NCBI RefSeq assembly: GCF_903944925.1
Contig: NZ_CAJATU010000131.1
Location: forward strand, 62,001-126,000
Direction of reading: 5' to 3'
DNA: 64,000 nucleotides
Origin: an uncultured Rhodopila sp.
GTDB lineage: Bacteria; Pseudomonadota; Alphaproteobacteria; Acetobacterales; Acetobacteraceae
This document shows positions 1 through 9,471 of the stretch, in pieces. Position 1 is the first letter of the stretch. The number at the start of each line of letters is the position of its first letter. The notes under the pieces are model-generated. The model saw only the letters and a list, made by a program, of their open reading frames with translations, did no database searches and was not told the DNA's origin. Position numbers and translations under genes: made by a program.

Positions 1-547
1 GCGGGGACAGAATGGTGCTGAGCAGGTAGCCGATGACCGCGGCGACCATAATCGCGACCTGCTGGCTGGCCGATTGCCAGGCGACGTAGAAGCCCTTGTT
101 GCCGGGTGTGGCCATCTCCGACAGGTAGACCGACACGCCGCCGAGTTCGACCCCCGCCGAGAACCCCTGCAGCAGGCGCCCGATCAGCACCAGGATCGGC
201 GCCGCCAGGCCGATGGTTTCATAGCCGGGGACGAAGGCGATCAGGATGGTGCCGCTGGCCATGATCGTCAGCGTCAGGATCAGGCCCTTGCGGCGGCCGA
301 TCTGGTCGATATAGGCGCCGAGGAGGATGGCGCCGAGGGGACGCATCAGGAAGCCGGCGCCGAAGGTCATAAACGTCAGCATCAGGCTGGCGAACTCGCT
401 GCCTGTCGGAAAGAACGCCTTGGAGATGTAGGTGGCGTAGAAGCCGAACAGGAAGAAGTCGAACATTTCCAGGAAGTTGCCGCTGACGACGCGGAGCACG
501 GTGACGATGCCGGAGCTTTTCGCCCGGGCGGGTAGGCTGGCGGACAT
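1..547 (-). CDS. MHS-family carboxylate:H+ symporter, N-terminal part (runs off the window)
   Basis: The reading frame starts at ATG 547 (complement) and stays open to base 1, so only about the first 182 residues are present. They begin [13 protein letters not shown] and contain [20 protein letters not shown], then [19 protein letters not shown] and QIGRRKG. The latter is the loop 2-3 motif of the major facilitator superfamily. A further stretch, [14 protein letters not shown], is also typical. This matches the metabolite:H+ symporter group, closest in memory to citrate/tricarballylate carriers of the CitA/TcuC type. The protein would be an inner-membrane carrier with 12 helices, of which about five are visible. 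Family is well supported; the substrate is inferred from similarity only. Confidence 0.85.
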   Translation of the reverse strand, partial: MSASLPARAKSSGIVTVLRVVSGNFLEMFDFFLFGFYATYISKAFFPTGSEFASLMLTFMTFGAGFLMRPLGAILLGAYIDQIGRRKGLILTLTIMASGTILIAFVPGYETIGLAAPILVLIGRLLQGFSAGVELGGVSVYLSEMATPGNKGFYVAWQSASQQVAIMVAAVIGYLLSTILSP

Positions 548-643
548 CGTGAGTTCTCCCTGACAGGCGGCCAAGCAGCAACCTTAGAACCGTTCCCGGT
601 CGTTGCAAACGCACGATCCGGAGGCTTTTGCCGGCTGGTTGCT

Positions 644-1891
644 TCAGCCCGGAATACGCACCGGCATCGAGCGGATCCCGCGGATGAAGTTGGAGTATAG
701 TCGAGTCGGTTCGCCGGCGACCTCGATGGCCGGGAAGCGGGTCAGGATCTCCTGCCATAGTATCTTCAGTTGCAGTTCCGCCAGGCGGTTACCGACGCAG
801 CGGTGGATGCCGAACCCGAAAGACAAATGCCGGCGAGGCCGGGGGCGGTCGATGATGAAGCTGTTCGGGTTTTCGATCGCGTCCTCGTCGCGGTTGCCGG
901 AGATATACCACAGCACGATTTTCTCCCCGGCCTTGATCTGCTTGCCGCCGAGTTCGGTGTCCCGCGTGGTGGTGCGGCGCATATGGATCACCGGGGTCTG
1001 CCAACGGATGATCTCCGACACCGCGCTGTCCACCAGTCCGGGGTTCGCCTGCAATTTGCGGTACTCGTTCGGGAACCGGTTCAGCGCCAGCAGCCCGCCG
1101 GTCATGGAGTTGCGCGTGGTGTCGTTGCCGCCGACGATCAGCAAGGCGAGGTTGCCCATGAACTCCTTCAGCGGCATGTCGCGCGTCGCGTCGCCATGCG
1201 CCAGCATCGACAGCAGGTCGAATTTCGGCGGCTGGTCGCGGCGTTCTTTGAACAGGGCGCTGAGGGTGGCGGCCATCTGCTTCAGTTCCTCGAACCGTTC
1301 TTCCTCGGAATGAACCGGTGAGGCCGGATCGCGCACATTGCAGATCGCGACGTCGGACCACCAGGTCAGCTTGGTGCGCTCCTCGAACGGAAAGTCGAAC
1401 AGCGTGGCCAGCATCATCGTGGTCAGCCTGATCGAGACATGCTCGACCCAGTCGAAGGTTTCGTTGCGGGGCAGCGCGTCCAGCACCAGCCGGGTGCGCT
1501 CGCGGATCAGCGATTCCATGTTCGCGAGGTTGGCGGGTGCGACGATCGGGCTGGCGACGTTGCGCTGCTCGTCGTGCTTCGGCGGGTCCATGCGGATGAA
1601 GCTGGGGCGTTGGAGATCCTTCGGCTGGTCCTCGATCTGGATGCCGCCGCGTTCGCTGGAGAAGATCTCATGATGCACCTCGCAGTGCATGATGTCCTGG
1701 TATTTCGACACCGCCCAGTACGGGCCGTACAGGCTGTCGGGCACGTAGTTTATCGGCGCTTCCCGGCGCAGCCGTTCGAAATACGGATACCAGGTGTCGT
1801 TCTGATACAGCGCCGGGTCGGAGACGTCGAAATTATCCAATGGCAGGCTGTAGGCGGGGCTGGACGGATCGACCTGCACGGGCGCGTTCAT
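644..1891 (-). CDS. Cytochrome P450, CYP153-like (alkane/fatty-acid terminal hydroxylase)
   Basis: A 415-residue P450 starting at ATG 1891, preceded by GGGAGG. The heme-thiolate signature FGFGIHRCVGNRLA places the axial ligand near Cys365. The I-helix oxygen-activation motif is GGNDTT (about 254-259) and the ExxR of helix K is EIIR (293-296). The segments DTWYPYFERLRREAP, FIRMDPPKHDEQR and SIRLTTMMLATLFDFPFEER are characteristic of the soluble CYP153 family, which hydroxylates the terminal carbon of alkanes and alkyl chains. CYP153 enzymes need a ferredoxin and ferredoxin reductase; neither is next to this gene here, so redox partners must be encoded elsewhere. Family call strong, exact substrate inferred. 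Confidence 0.9.
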   Translation of the reverse strand: MNAPVQVDPSSPAYSLPLDNFDVSDPALYQNDTWYPYFERLRREAPINYVPDSLYGPYWAVSKYQDIMHCEVHHEIFSSERGGIQIEDQPKDLQRPSFIRMDPPKHDEQRNVASPIVAPANLANMESLIRERTRLVLDALPRNETFDWVEHVSIRLTTMMLATLFDFPFEERTKLTWWSDVAICNVRDPASPVHSEEERFEELKQMAATLSALFKERRDQPPKFDLLSMLAHGDATRDMPLKEFMGNLALLIVGGNDTTRNSMTGGLLALNRFPNEYRKLQANPGLVDSAVSEIIRWQTPVIHMRRTTTRDTELGGKQIKAGEKIVLWYISGNRDEDAIENPNSFIIDRPRPRRHLSFGFGIHRCVGNRLAELQLKILWQEILTRFPAIEVAGEPTRLYSNFIRGIRSMPVRIPG

Positions 1892-2075
1892 CGCTGTTCC
1901 TCCCTTTTGTGGATGAGGGCAGCACGAGGTGCGGGGCGGGTCAACATTCGCCCGTCGTGGCGGGTATGAGGGGCAAGCAAGTTGTAACACGGATTTCCTC
2001 GGATTAAGCGCACGGATGACACCGACGCGCTCCCGGCCGCGGCGCCTCGCCCGAGCGGCGCCGCGGCCGAATCAC

Positions 2076-2276
2076 TCAACAGCAGCCGCGCAACCGCCCC
2101 TTACTGACCGCGTAACGAGCCTCCTGGCGTTCGCGGAAGAACGCCTCGTAGCTCATGATCTCCTTGCCCGGATGCATCGCCTCCCGATGCGCCACGTAAG
2201 TCTTGTAGTCCGGCACGCCGACCATCAGGCGAGCCGTTTCGGCGACCCGCTCGCAGACGAGTTTGAATCTAGTCAT
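2076..2276 (-). CDS. YbdD/YjiX-family small protein, partner of CstA
   Basis: A 66-residue protein beginning MTRFKLVCERVAETARLMVG and containing PDYKTYVAHREAMHPGKEIM. That sequence is the hallmark of the YbdD/YjiX (DUF466) family. In many bacteria this tiny protein is encoded directly after cstA/btsT pyruvate transporters and is thought to support their function. Here the ATG at 2276 lies inside the last codons of cstA (stop at 2269-2271), an 8-base overlap that implies translational coupling. It ends in KGRLRGCC. Function is inferred from gene association. Confidence 0.85.
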   Translation of the reverse strand: MTRFKLVCERVAETARLMVGVPDYKTYVAHREAMHPGKEIMSYEAFFRERQEARYAVSKGRLRGCC

Positions 2277-4329
2277 CGCCCGCCCCCCGGACCGCACCAT
2301 CAATCTCCACCGCCGACACGCGCGGTTCCTCCAGCGCGCGCAGGCAGGCGCTGCCGCCGAACCAGACCATCAGCAGGACGATGGTGGCGAACACGCCGGC
2401 CAGGCTGGCATCGACATAGTCGTTGAAGACGACGCGGCTCATTTCGGCCAGGCTCTTGGCGGGGGCAAGCACCTTGCCGGCGTCGATCGCCTCGCTGAAG
2501 CGCTGGGCGTGGGCGAGGAAGCCGATGGTGGGGTTCGGGCTGAGCACTTTCTGCGTGCCGGCGGTGACGGTGCAGACCACCAGCCACACGGTCGGGATCA
2601 GCGTAACCCAGGCGTAGCGGTGCCGTTTCATTTTGAACAAAACAGTCGTGCAGAAGATCAGCGCGATCGCCGCCAGCATCTGGTTGGCGGTGCCGAACAG
2701 CGGCCACAGCGTCCAGATCCCGCCCAGCGGGTCGATGACGCCCTGATACAGGAAATAACCCCACAGCAGGCAGGCCAGCGCGGAGCCAATCAGGTTGTTG
2801 GCCCAGGATTCCGTCGCCCGGAACGCCGGCACGACGTTGCCGGCGAGGTCCTGGATCATGAAGCGGCAAACCCGCGTGCCGGCATCGACGGTGGTCAGGA
2901 TGAACAGCGCCTCGAACAGGATAGCGAAGTGGTACCACAGCCCCATCAGCCATTTGCCACCGAAAAGCCCGGACAGGATGCTCGCCATGCCGACGGCCAG
3001 CGTCGGCGCGCCGCCGGTGCGCGACAGGATCGTCGTCTCGCCGACGTCATGCGCGATCTGGGTCAGCATGTCTGGAGTGACGGTGAAGCCCCAGTTGCTG
3101 ATCACCTCGGCGGCGTGGGCGGGGTCGGTGCCGATGATGCCGGCGGCGCTGTTCATCGCGAAGTAGACGCCGGGATGGATCGACGACGCCGCGATCAATG
3201 CGATGATCGCGACGAACGACTCCATCAGCATCGCGCCATAGCCGATGAAGCAAAGCTGGCTCTCGTTCTCGATCATCTTCGGCGTGGTGCCGGAGGCGAT
3301 CAGTGCATGCCAGCCGGAGACTGCGCCGCAGGCGATGGTGATGAACAGGAACGGGAAGACGCTGCCGGCCCAGACCGGTCCGCTGCCGTCGATGAAGCGC
3401 GTGACCGATGGCATTTGCAGATACGGCTGCACGACGACGATGCCGATGGCCAGCAAGGTGATGGTGCCGATCTTGAGGAAGGTGGACAGGTAGTCGCGCG
3501 GCGCCAGCAGCAGCCATATCGGCAACACGGAGGCGACGAAGCCGTAGCCGATGACGATCAGCGCCAGTGTCGGCGCGGTCAGGTTGAAGAACGAACCCCA
3601 GACCGGGTCCGCCGCGACGTACTGGCCGCCGATGAGGGAGGCCAATAGCAACACGACGCCGATAGCGGACATCTCGGCGATGCGGCCGGGGCGGATGAAG
3701 CGGCTGTAGACTCCCATCAAAAGGGCGATCGGGATGGTGCAGGCCACGGTGAACGTGCCCCACGGGCTGCCCTTCAGCGCCATCACCACGACCAGCGCCA
3801 GCACCGACAGCACGATGATGCAGATCAGCAGGATGCCGATCCCGGCGATCGCGCCGGGGATGGGGCCAAGCTCGCCGCGGATCATGTCGCCGAGGGAGCG
3901 GCCGTCGCGGCGGGTGGACAGGAACAGCACGGTGAGGTCCTGCACCGCGCCGGCGAACACCACGCCCGCCAGGATCCACAGCGTGCCGGGCAGGTAGCCC
4001 ATCTGCACCGCCAGCACCGGCCCGACCAGCGGCCCCGCCCCGGCGATCGCCGCAAAATGGTGGCCGAACAGCACGTATTTGTTGGTCGGCACGTAATCCA
4101 GGCCGTCATTGTGGCGGTAGGCCGGTGTCGGCCGCGCCGGGTCGATGCGGAACACCTTGTTGGCAATGAACAGCCCGTAGAACCGGTAGGCGATGACGTA
4201 GATGCAGACCGCTGCAACCACCAGCCAGGCGGCGTTGACCGGTTCGCCGCGGGCCAGGGCGACGATGCCAAAGGATACCGTGCCCAAAATGGTGACGGCA
4301 GGCCAGATAAGCCGGTTGGTTAAAGTCAT
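2269..4329 (-). CDS. cstA: CstA/BtsT-family transporter (peptide/pyruvate)
   Basis: A 686-residue polytopic membrane protein starting at ATG 4329 behind a strong GGAGGAA site. The family core is seen in NDGLDYVPTNKYVLFGHHF, GAGPLVGPVLAVQMGYLPG and LSTRRDGRSLGDMIRGELG. About 16-18 hydrophobic segments span the rest, and the length is close to E. coli CstA (701). CstA was first described as a carbon-starvation peptide transporter; later work on the family supports pyruvate uptake. The downstream overlapping YbdD-like gene is the usual partner. It is divergent from proA, with about 95 bases between the start codons. Confidence 0.93.
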   Translation of the reverse strand: MTLTNRLIWPAVTILGTVSFGIVALARGEPVNAAWLVVAAVCIYVIAYRFYGLFIANKVFRIDPARPTPAYRHNDGLDYVPTNKYVLFGHHFAAIAGAGPLVGPVLAVQMGYLPGTLWILAGVVFAGAVQDLTVLFLSTRRDGRSLGDMIRGELGPIPGAIAGIGILLICIIVLSVLALVVVMALKGSPWGTFTVACTIPIALLMGVYSRFIRPGRIAEMSAIGVVLLLASLIGGQYVAADPVWGSFFNLTAPTLALIVIGYGFVASVLPIWLLLAPRDYLSTFLKIGTITLLAIGIVVVQPYLQMPSVTRFIDGSGPVWAGSVFPFLFITIACGAVSGWHALIASGTTPKMIENESQLCFIGYGAMLMESFVAIIALIAASSIHPGVYFAMNSAAGIIGTDPAHAAEVISNWGFTVTPDMLTQIAHDVGETTILSRTGGAPTLAVGMASILSGLFGGKWLMGLWYHFAILFEALFILTTVDAGTRVCRFMIQDLAGNVVPAFRATESWANNLIGSALACLLWGYFLYQGVIDPLGGIWTLWPLFGTANQMLAAIALIFCTTVLFKMKRHRYAWVTLIPTVWLVVCTVTAGTQKVLSPNPTIGFLAHAQRFSEAIDAGKVLAPAKSLAEMSRVVFNDYVDASLAGVFATIVLLMVWFGGSACLRALEEPRVSAVEIDGAVRGAGDD

Positions 4330-4424
4330 AGTTTCCTCCGCGACGGTTCCGGAAGTTATCGCATTGATTGGCTCCGGCGAATAGCCTAAGCACATGTTCC
4401 TTTTGACTGACCCATAGTGCAGTG

Positions 4425-5672
4425 ATGGATGAAACCGAACATCTGAAAGCCGCCGCGGTTGCAGCACGTGCCGCGAGCCGAGTCCTGGCGCGCAGTTCCG
4501 CCGAGACCCGCAATACGGCGTTGCGTGCGATGGCCGACGCATTGCGGCTCGGCCTGCGCGACATCCTGGCCGCCAACGCCGCCGATGTCGCAGCGTATCA
4601 GGGGACCGCTTCATTCCTCGACCGCCTGACCCTGACGGAAGCGCGGGTCGAGGCGATGGCGCGCGGGCTGGAGGATATCGCCGCGCTGCCGGACCCGCTG
4701 GCGCGGACCTTGGCGGACTGGACGCGGCCGAACGGGCTGCGCATCCGGCGCATCGCCTCACCCATCGGCGTCATTGGCATGATCTATGAAAGCCGCCCGA
4801 ATGTTGGCGCGGACGCCGCCGGGCTGTGCCTGAAATCGGGCAATGCGGTGATCCTGCGCGGCGGCTCGGACAGCACAAACAGCGCCCGGGCGATCCATCT
4901 GGCGCTGCGCGCGGGCCTGCTGGCGGCCGGGCTGCCGGAAGCGTGCATCCAGGTCGCGCCGAACGCCGACAGGGCTTTCGTGGCGGCGATGCTGGCCGGG
5001 GCAGGGCTGCTGGACCTGATCATTCCCCGCGGCGGCAAGTCGCTGGTGGAGCGGGTGCAGCGCGAGGCCCGGGTGCCGGTGCTGGCGCATGCCGAGGGGC
5101 TGAACCACACCTACGTCCACGACGCCGCGGACCCGGCGATGGCGCGCGCGATCCTGGCGAACGCCAAGATGCGGCGCACCGGGATCTGCGGCGCGACGGA
5201 GACCCTGCTGATCGACCGAAGCATAGCCGCGTCGCTGCTGCCGCTGCTGGTGGCGGACCTGCGGGCGCTGGGGTGCTCTTTCCGGGCCGACGCGGCGGCG
5301 CGCGACATCGTGCCGGACCTGCCGGCGGCGAGCGCGGAAGATTTCGATACCGAGTGGCTGGACGCGGTGCTGTCCGTCGCCGTGGTGGACGGCGTGGACG
5401 CCGCCCTGGCGCATATCGCAGCGCATGGCAGCGAGCATACCGAGGCGATCGTCACCGAGGACGCCGCGGCCGCTGACCGCTTCCTGCGCGGCGTGGACAG
5501 TGCGGTGGCGCTGTGGAACGCCTCCACCCAGTTCTGCGACGGCGGCGAATTCGGTTTCGGCGCCGAGATCGGCATTGCCACCGGCCGCATCCATGCACGC
5601 GGCCCGGTCGGGCTGGAGCAACTGACGACCTACCGCTACGTCGTTGTCGGCTCGGGCCAGGTGCGTCCCTGA
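4425..5672 (+). CDS. proA: Gamma-glutamyl phosphate reductase
   Basis: About 415 residues; reduces L-glutamyl-5-phosphate to glutamate-5-semialdehyde with NADPH in proline synthesis, in the cytoplasm. Visible family segments include [20 protein letters not shown], the cofactor-site strand [21 protein letters not shown], and the active-site cysteine region [15 protein letters not shown] (Cys nucleophile in GIC). The C-terminal [27 protein letters not shown] run, quoted in parts, is conserved in ProA. GTG 4422 is directly before ATG 4425 and could equally be the start. It leads the proA-nadD-rsfS block common in alphaproteobacteria. No proB is in the window. Confidence 0.96.
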   Translation: MDETEHLKAAAVAARAASRVLARSSAETRNTALRAMADALRLGLRDILAANAADVAAYQGTASFLDRLTLTEARVEAMARGLEDIAALPDPLARTLADWTRPNGLRIRRIASPIGVIGMIYESRPNVGADAAGLCLKSGNAVILRGGSDSTNSARAIHLALRAGLLAAGLPEACIQVAPNADRAFVAAMLAGAGLLDLIIPRGGKSLVERVQREARVPVLAHAEGLNHTYVHDAADPAMARAILANAKMRRTGICGATETLLIDRSIAASLLPLLVADLRALGCSFRADAAARDIVPDLPAASAEDFDTEWLDAVLSVAVVDGVDAALAHIAAHGSEHTEAIVTEDAAAADRFLRGVDSAVALWNASTQFCDGGEFGFGAEIGIATGRIHARGPVGLEQLTTYRYVVVGSGQVRP

Positions 5673-6286
5673 GCACGCGCGACCCGATCCCGCGGTTCGG
5701 GGACCGCCGGCGGATCCGGGTCGGGTTGCTGGGGGGATCGTTCAATCCGGCGCACGACGGGCACCGCCACGTCGCGCTGCTGGCCGCGCGCTGCCTGCGG
5801 CTGGATCAGGTCTGGCTGCTGGTGTCGCCCGGCAATCCGTTGAAGCCGCGCGACGGGATGGCGCCGTTCGCGGCGCGGCTGGCGGGGGCGCGGCGGATCG
5901 CCGACGGGCGGCGGGTGGTGGCGAGCGGGATCGAGTCGGTGCTGGGCACGCGGTTCACGCTGGATACGCTGCGATTGCTGCGGCGGCTGTTCCCGCGGGT
6001 GCAGTTCGTCTGGATCATGGGCGCGGACATCCTGGCGGAGATGCCGCGCTGGCGGCGGTGGACGGAAATCGCCCGGCTGATGCCGTTCGCGGTGCTGCCG
6101 CGGCCGGATTATAATCGCCGGGCGCTTGCGGGGAAGGCGGCGTATCGGCTACGGGCAGGGCGCCGGTTGGCGCGGGAGGCGAGCCTGCTGCCCGGTGCCG
6201 CTCCGGGCTGGGTGTTCCTGCCGGTGCGGCAGACTGCCGCCTCCGCCACCGCGATCCGCAATGCCGCCAAAGGAACTGTGTTATAA
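5669..6286 (+). CDS. nadD: Nicotinate-nucleotide adenylyltransferase
   Basis: Transfers AMP to nicotinate mononucleotide in NAD synthesis. The nucleotidyltransferase signature [11 protein letters not shown] and the C-terminal ATAIR equivalent of the SxTxxR motif are both present. No ATG, GTG or TTG lies between the end of proA and the conserved core, except a TTG inside the core strand itself. The best candidate is CTG at 5669, which overlaps the proA stop as CTGA, mimicking the usual ATGA coupling; this gives 205 residues beginning (M)[18 protein letters not shown]. The alternative is ATG 5513, which would add 52 residues overlapping proA with no NadD-like content. Product certain, start codon inferred. 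Confidence 0.9.
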   Translation: MSTRDPIPRFGDRRRIRVGLLGGSFNPAHDGHRHVALLAARCLRLDQVWLLVSPGNPLKPRDGMAPFAARLAGARRIADGRRVVASGIESVLGTRFTLDTLRLLRRLFPRVQFVWIMGADILAEMPRWRRWTEIARLMPFAVLPRPDYNRRALAGKAAYRLRAGRRLAREASLLPGAAPGWVFLPVRQTAASATAIRNAAKGTVL

Positions 6287-6360
6287 CCAAGCCGCCGACA
6301 CTGTCATCGTCCCCCGCCAGGCACAAGCCGGCGCCGCGCAAGAAGGCTGTCAAGCCGGCC

Positions 6361-6804
6361 TTGGCCGATGCCGCGGTGGCGCATGGCACTCCGCGCAAGA
6401 AGACGATTGCCGCCGGGCCGAAGCGGGCCGCGGGGGCGCGCGTCAAGAAGGTCAAGACCGAGTCTTCGGAACTCGATCGTCTGCAGGCGGTGATCGTCGG
6501 GAGTCTGGAGGATGACAAGGCGGAGAACGTGGTCGCGATGGACCTGGCCGGGAAGGCGATGTTCTGCGACCGGATGGTGATCGCCTCGGGGCTGGCGGAC
6601 CGCCAGATCAGCGCGATGGCGGAGCATCTGAGCGAGAAGCTGAAGGACGCCGGGCTGAAGCGGGTGCAGATCGAGGGCAAGGGCGGCTCGGACTGGGTGC
6701 TGATCGATGCGGGTGACATCGTGGTGCATCTGTTCAAGCCGGAGGCCCGGACGATGTATGCGCTGGAGAAGATGTGGGGGGTGGATCTGGACGAGGCGGT
6801 TTGA
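6361..6804 (+). CDS. rsfS: Ribosomal silencing factor RsfS
   Basis: Binds uL14 and blocks 50S-30S joining when nutrients are short. The core is LDRLQAVIVGSLEDDKAENV, then DRMVIASGLADRQISAMAE, KGGSDWVLIDAGDIVVHLF and MYALEKMWGVDL, all conserved in the family. The Lys/Pro/Ala-rich N-terminus is probably disordered. The annotated TTG at 6361 has no good ribosome site. The frame stays open upstream to CTG 6301 and to ATA 6283. ATA 6283 lies 8 bases after an AGGA and overlaps the nadD stop, so it is a tempting but very rare initiator. Typical neighbour rlmH is missing; lower-GC scar DNA follows. Confidence 0.9.
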   Translation: MADAAVAHGTPRKKTIAAGPKRAAGARVKKVKTESSELDRLQAVIVGSLEDDKAENVVAMDLAGKAMFCDRMVIASGLADRQISAMAEHLSEKLKDAGLKRVQIEGKGGSDWVLIDAGDIVVHLFKPEARTMYALEKMWGVDLDEAV

Positions 6805-7007
6805 GGTTTCAAAGTCAGTCCTATGAAGCCGGACATCCAATTGCAGCAAATGAGCGTCCTCCTGCAAGGATCAGGGGATCGGAACCGAACCACGCAAGGA
6901 CAACAATTATTGCTATACCCGACTGTTGCAAACCAAGAAGGTATGGCGTATTCGCGGGGTGCATTTGACTATTGGTGCGCCCGTCAGTTCGACGAAAGCC
7001 TGTGCCA

Positions 7008-7583
7008 TGGAACTTCGGCAGTTCGGCTCGATTGAGATCGATGGAAAGGCGGCGGATGCAATGTTCTGCATGGATGCAGATCGTCTGCTGGAAGCTACGA
7101 TCCATTGGTGGGGAAAGGAGATTGCACCAAAGGCCGTTACGGTTAGCTTGAACCGAACCCTTGACCCCCTCGTGGTTCATCGATGCAACCCCGTCGGTAG
7201 CCTAATCCAACCAAAGCTCTCCGACGAAGAAATACAGTCTATCAAAGTCTATCGTGCCGTCCTTTATCAGAATGGTACGGGACTCAAAGGCGAATGGGCC
7301 GATACCTCAGGAAGAAAAGGTTGTATTGTATTTGCTCTCAAGCTGGGAAATACTCAGGGTTAAGCCTCAGCTCTGCGCGAACTGGAAGGAGTTCAAGGAA
7401 TGGGCAAACCGTAGCCGACTAGAACATGACGCTGAGCAATTCAGGGGTCATGGAAGCGATCGATTTAAGTTAAAGACCACTCTACACCGTGCGCAGAGGC
7501 ATCGTCTGGAGAGGTATTGTTCCGAAATGTTGGCGGCCGGAAAAACGCTAGACTCTATGCACAGCAAGGCCAATTCCTGGTGA
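7008..7583 (+). pseudogene. Broken FRG-domain protein gene
   Basis: Two overlapping frames carry parts of one protein. The first (to 7363) reads from MELRQFGSIEIDGKAADA to GLKGEWADTSGRKGCIVF and then stops. The second frame resumes the protein at about 7365 with CANWKEFKEWANRSR, then EQFRGHGSDRFKLKTTLHR and HRLERYCSEML, which is the Phe-Arg-Gly (FRG) domain. It stops at 7583, well short of a full FRG protein. So there is at least one frameshift near 7330-7365 and a 3' truncation. Base composition is clearly lower in GC than the neighbours, which suggests transfer. FRG proteins are often found in mobile or defence contexts; any such role here is lost or inferred only. Confidence 0.65.
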
Positions 7584-7638
7584 CTAATGTTGCCGACGTC
7601 GAAAGTCTCATTGCTGAGATTGATTCAAACCTTGGCCT

Positions 7639-7914
7639 TCACCGCTTCGCGCCGCCATGATCTCGATCCCGATCCTCCCGGATCAGATCAACGCTGTCGG
7701 TCTTCTGCAGCGGTGTCCGCGCCCGCAGCCGAGCGGCGGACTCGGCGAAGCTTTCCGTCTCCGGACCGAGAGCCTGCTCCAGGATGATCCGATGCTTGGC
7801 CTCCGCGGACCGTCCGGTCCTGGCGGCGCGCTGCTTGAGCGTCTGGATCAGCCGGTCATCCAAACCCCGAACGATCAGTTGGCCCACCGGCCCCTCCGGC
7901 AAGGATATCACCAT
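7639..7914 (-). CDS. FitA/VapB-like ribbon-helix-helix antitoxin, toxin missing
   Basis: A 91-residue protein beginning MVISLPEGPVGQLIVRGLDD. The stretch LIVRGLDDRLIQTLKQRAAR followed by TGRSAEAKHRIILEQAL is the MetJ/Arc-type DNA-binding fold of FitA-like antitoxins, which repress their own operon and neutralise a PIN-domain RNase. The cognate VapC/FitB normally starts just after or overlaps the antitoxin stop and opens with a (V/L)LDTNV motif. Here the overlapping ATG near 7660 leads only to about 16 codons and a stop, and no PIN-domain sequence follows before the FRG remnant. The antitoxin is therefore an orphan, probably left by a deletion. Confidence 0.75.
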   Translation of the reverse strand: MVISLPEGPVGQLIVRGLDDRLIQTLKQRAARTGRSAEAKHRIILEQALGPETESFAESAARLRARTPLQKTDSVDLIREDRDRDHGGAKR

Positions 7915-8027
7915 TTGATATCAAACGATCCGGCTTGCAATCCGCTCACAGGACTGAAGGAGTCTCCCGCTTTGACTTCCCCATCCACCCCGCCGAAAAC
8001 CCCGATACAACAAGACGGGAGACCGAA

Positions 8028-8924
8028 ATGTCCAACCAACCCGCCACCGGCCACCCGATCGCGAGGATCGGCTTCATCGGCCTGGGCGTAATGGGCGAAC
8101 CCATGTGCGGCCACCTCGCGCGCCGCTGCGGCCTGCCGGTGCTCGCCTATGATCTCCGCGCCGATCCGCTCGACCGTCTCGCCGCGCACGGTGTCAAACC
8201 CGCCTCCATCGCGCAGATCGCGGCTGACTGCGATCTCATCCTGCTGTCCCTGCCCGACGGCAAGGCGGTCGATGCCGTCGTCTCCCAACTCGAGCCGCAT
8301 CTGCGCCCCGGACAGTGCCTCGTCGACACCGGCACGTCCTCCGTGAACCTCACCCGCCGCATCGGCCACCGCCTGGCCGCCAACGGCATCCACTACGCCG
8401 ACGCACCCGTCGCCCGCACCCGCGAAGCCGCCGCAAGCGGCAAACTCAGCATCATGGTCGGCGCCACCGAGGCAACCTTCGCCCGCATCCGGCCAATTCT
8501 GGAGACCATGGGCACCGACGTCACCCATTGCGGCCCCGTCGGCTGCGGCCAGGTGGTGAAAATCCTCAACAACATGCTGGTGTTCCAGCACTGCGGCGCG
8601 CTGGCCGAGGCCATCGCCATCGGCCGCCGCAACGGCGTCCCCCCGGACATCCTGCTGCCGACACTGGCCATGGGTTCCGGCGACAGCTTCGTGCTGCGCA
8701 ACCACGGCATGAAGGCGATGCTGCCGGGCAGGTTCCCCGAACGCGCCTTCTCCACCCGCTACGCCATGAAGGATCTGTCCTACGCGCTGGAGATGGCCGA
8801 AGCCGCCGGCCTCGACCTGCCGGCGGCGAAGCTGACGATGCAGCGGTTGCAGCAGGCGGAGGCGGCGGGGTACGGCGACCAATACCATCCGGTGGTGCTG
8901 AAGGTGATAGATCCGTCCACATAA
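8028..8924 (+). CDS. NAD(P)-binding beta-hydroxyacid dehydrogenase (3-hydroxyisobutyrate dehydrogenase family)
   Basis: 298 residues from ATG 8028, with GGGAGA seven bases upstream. The N-terminal Rossmann motif is IGFIGLGVMGEPMCGHLAR. DAPVARTREAAASGKLSIMV is the substrate-binding loop. GPVGCGQVVKILNNML carries the catalytic lysine of the GxGxxxKxxxN motif. Such enzymes oxidise 3-hydroxyisobutyrate, tartronate semialdehyde/glycerate or related acids. The exact substrate cannot be read from the sequence. The loop has VARTREAAASG where many 3-HIBADH proteins have VSGGxxGAxxG, so it may belong to a divergent subgroup. Confidence 0.88.
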   Translation: MSNQPATGHPIARIGFIGLGVMGEPMCGHLARRCGLPVLAYDLRADPLDRLAAHGVKPASIAQIAADCDLILLSLPDGKAVDAVVSQLEPHLRPGQCLVDTGTSSVNLTRRIGHRLAANGIHYADAPVARTREAAASGKLSIMVGATEATFARIRPILETMGTDVTHCGPVGCGQVVKILNNMLVFQHCGALAEAIAIGRRNGVPPDILLPTLAMGSGDSFVLRNHGMKAMLPGRFPERAFSTRYAMKDLSYALEMAEAAGLDLPAAKLTMQRLQQAEAAGYGDQYHPVVLKVIDPST

Positions 8925-9086
8925 TGGTTCCCGCCCGCGGGACGTGCTCCTGGAAACGTGATGCGCCGGTTTCCGCAAGAATGACTATCAGTCCCCGGGT
9001 TCCGGCCGCGAGAGCGATCGGAATGAATACGCGGACTCCGTTTCCGGTCCTACGGATTCCGCTTCCACTCGAAGGAGGAATATTGA

Positions 9087-9440
9087 ATGAGAAACGTATT
9101 TCGTTGCGCGTTGCCGCTGGCGGCGCTGGCCTGTTTCGCGGGCGCTCCGGCAGCGAACGCCGATGTCGTCCGCGTCGCCACCGTGGTGGCGGAAAACCAG
9201 GCTGATTTCGACAATAATGCCGCTTTGGTCCCGACCTTCGTGGCGCTGCTGAAAAAGGCCCCCGTGGTCAAGGCGTCATACTCCGGCACCGACGCGGGCA
9301 AACTGACGATCGTCACCACCTCCGTATGGGGCGCGGAAAGCGACATCAAGTCGGTCACCGATACCGCCGAGTGGAAAGCCGCGGCCGGCAAGCTGAAATA
9401 CAAGACCTACACCGCCGAGGTTCTCCAGGTCGTTCCTTAA
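9087..9440 (+). CDS. Small secreted protein of unknown function
   Basis: 117 residues with a clear Sec signal peptide: MRNVFRCALPLAALACFAG, then a cleavage site near ANA-DVV. The mature part of about 90 residues is rich in alternating beta/alpha pattern (VVRVATVVAENQADF, KLTIVTTSVWGAESDI, LKYKTYTAEVLQVVP). That pattern resembles the dimeric alpha/beta-barrel fold of antibiotic-biosynthesis-monooxygenase-like proteins, but I see no catalytic motif. AAGGAGGA lies eight bases before the ATG, so the start is firm. It stands alone between a dehydrogenase and a convergent transglycosylase. Confidence 0.75.
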   Translation: MRNVFRCALPLAALACFAGAPAANADVVRVATVVAENQADFDNNAALVPTFVALLKKAPVVKASYSGTDAGKLTIVTTSVWGAESDIKSVTDTAEWKAAAGKLKYKTYTAEVLQVVP

Positions 9441-9471
9441 GCGGCTCGGTGGCGGGGGAGCCGGGGGGGGA

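Noticed and set aside
2263-3648. Long plus-strand frame opposite cstA
   Set aside because: Typical antisense shadow of a high-GC gene; rich in Asp/Gln/Arg/His, no motif, and cstA on the other strand is unmistakable.
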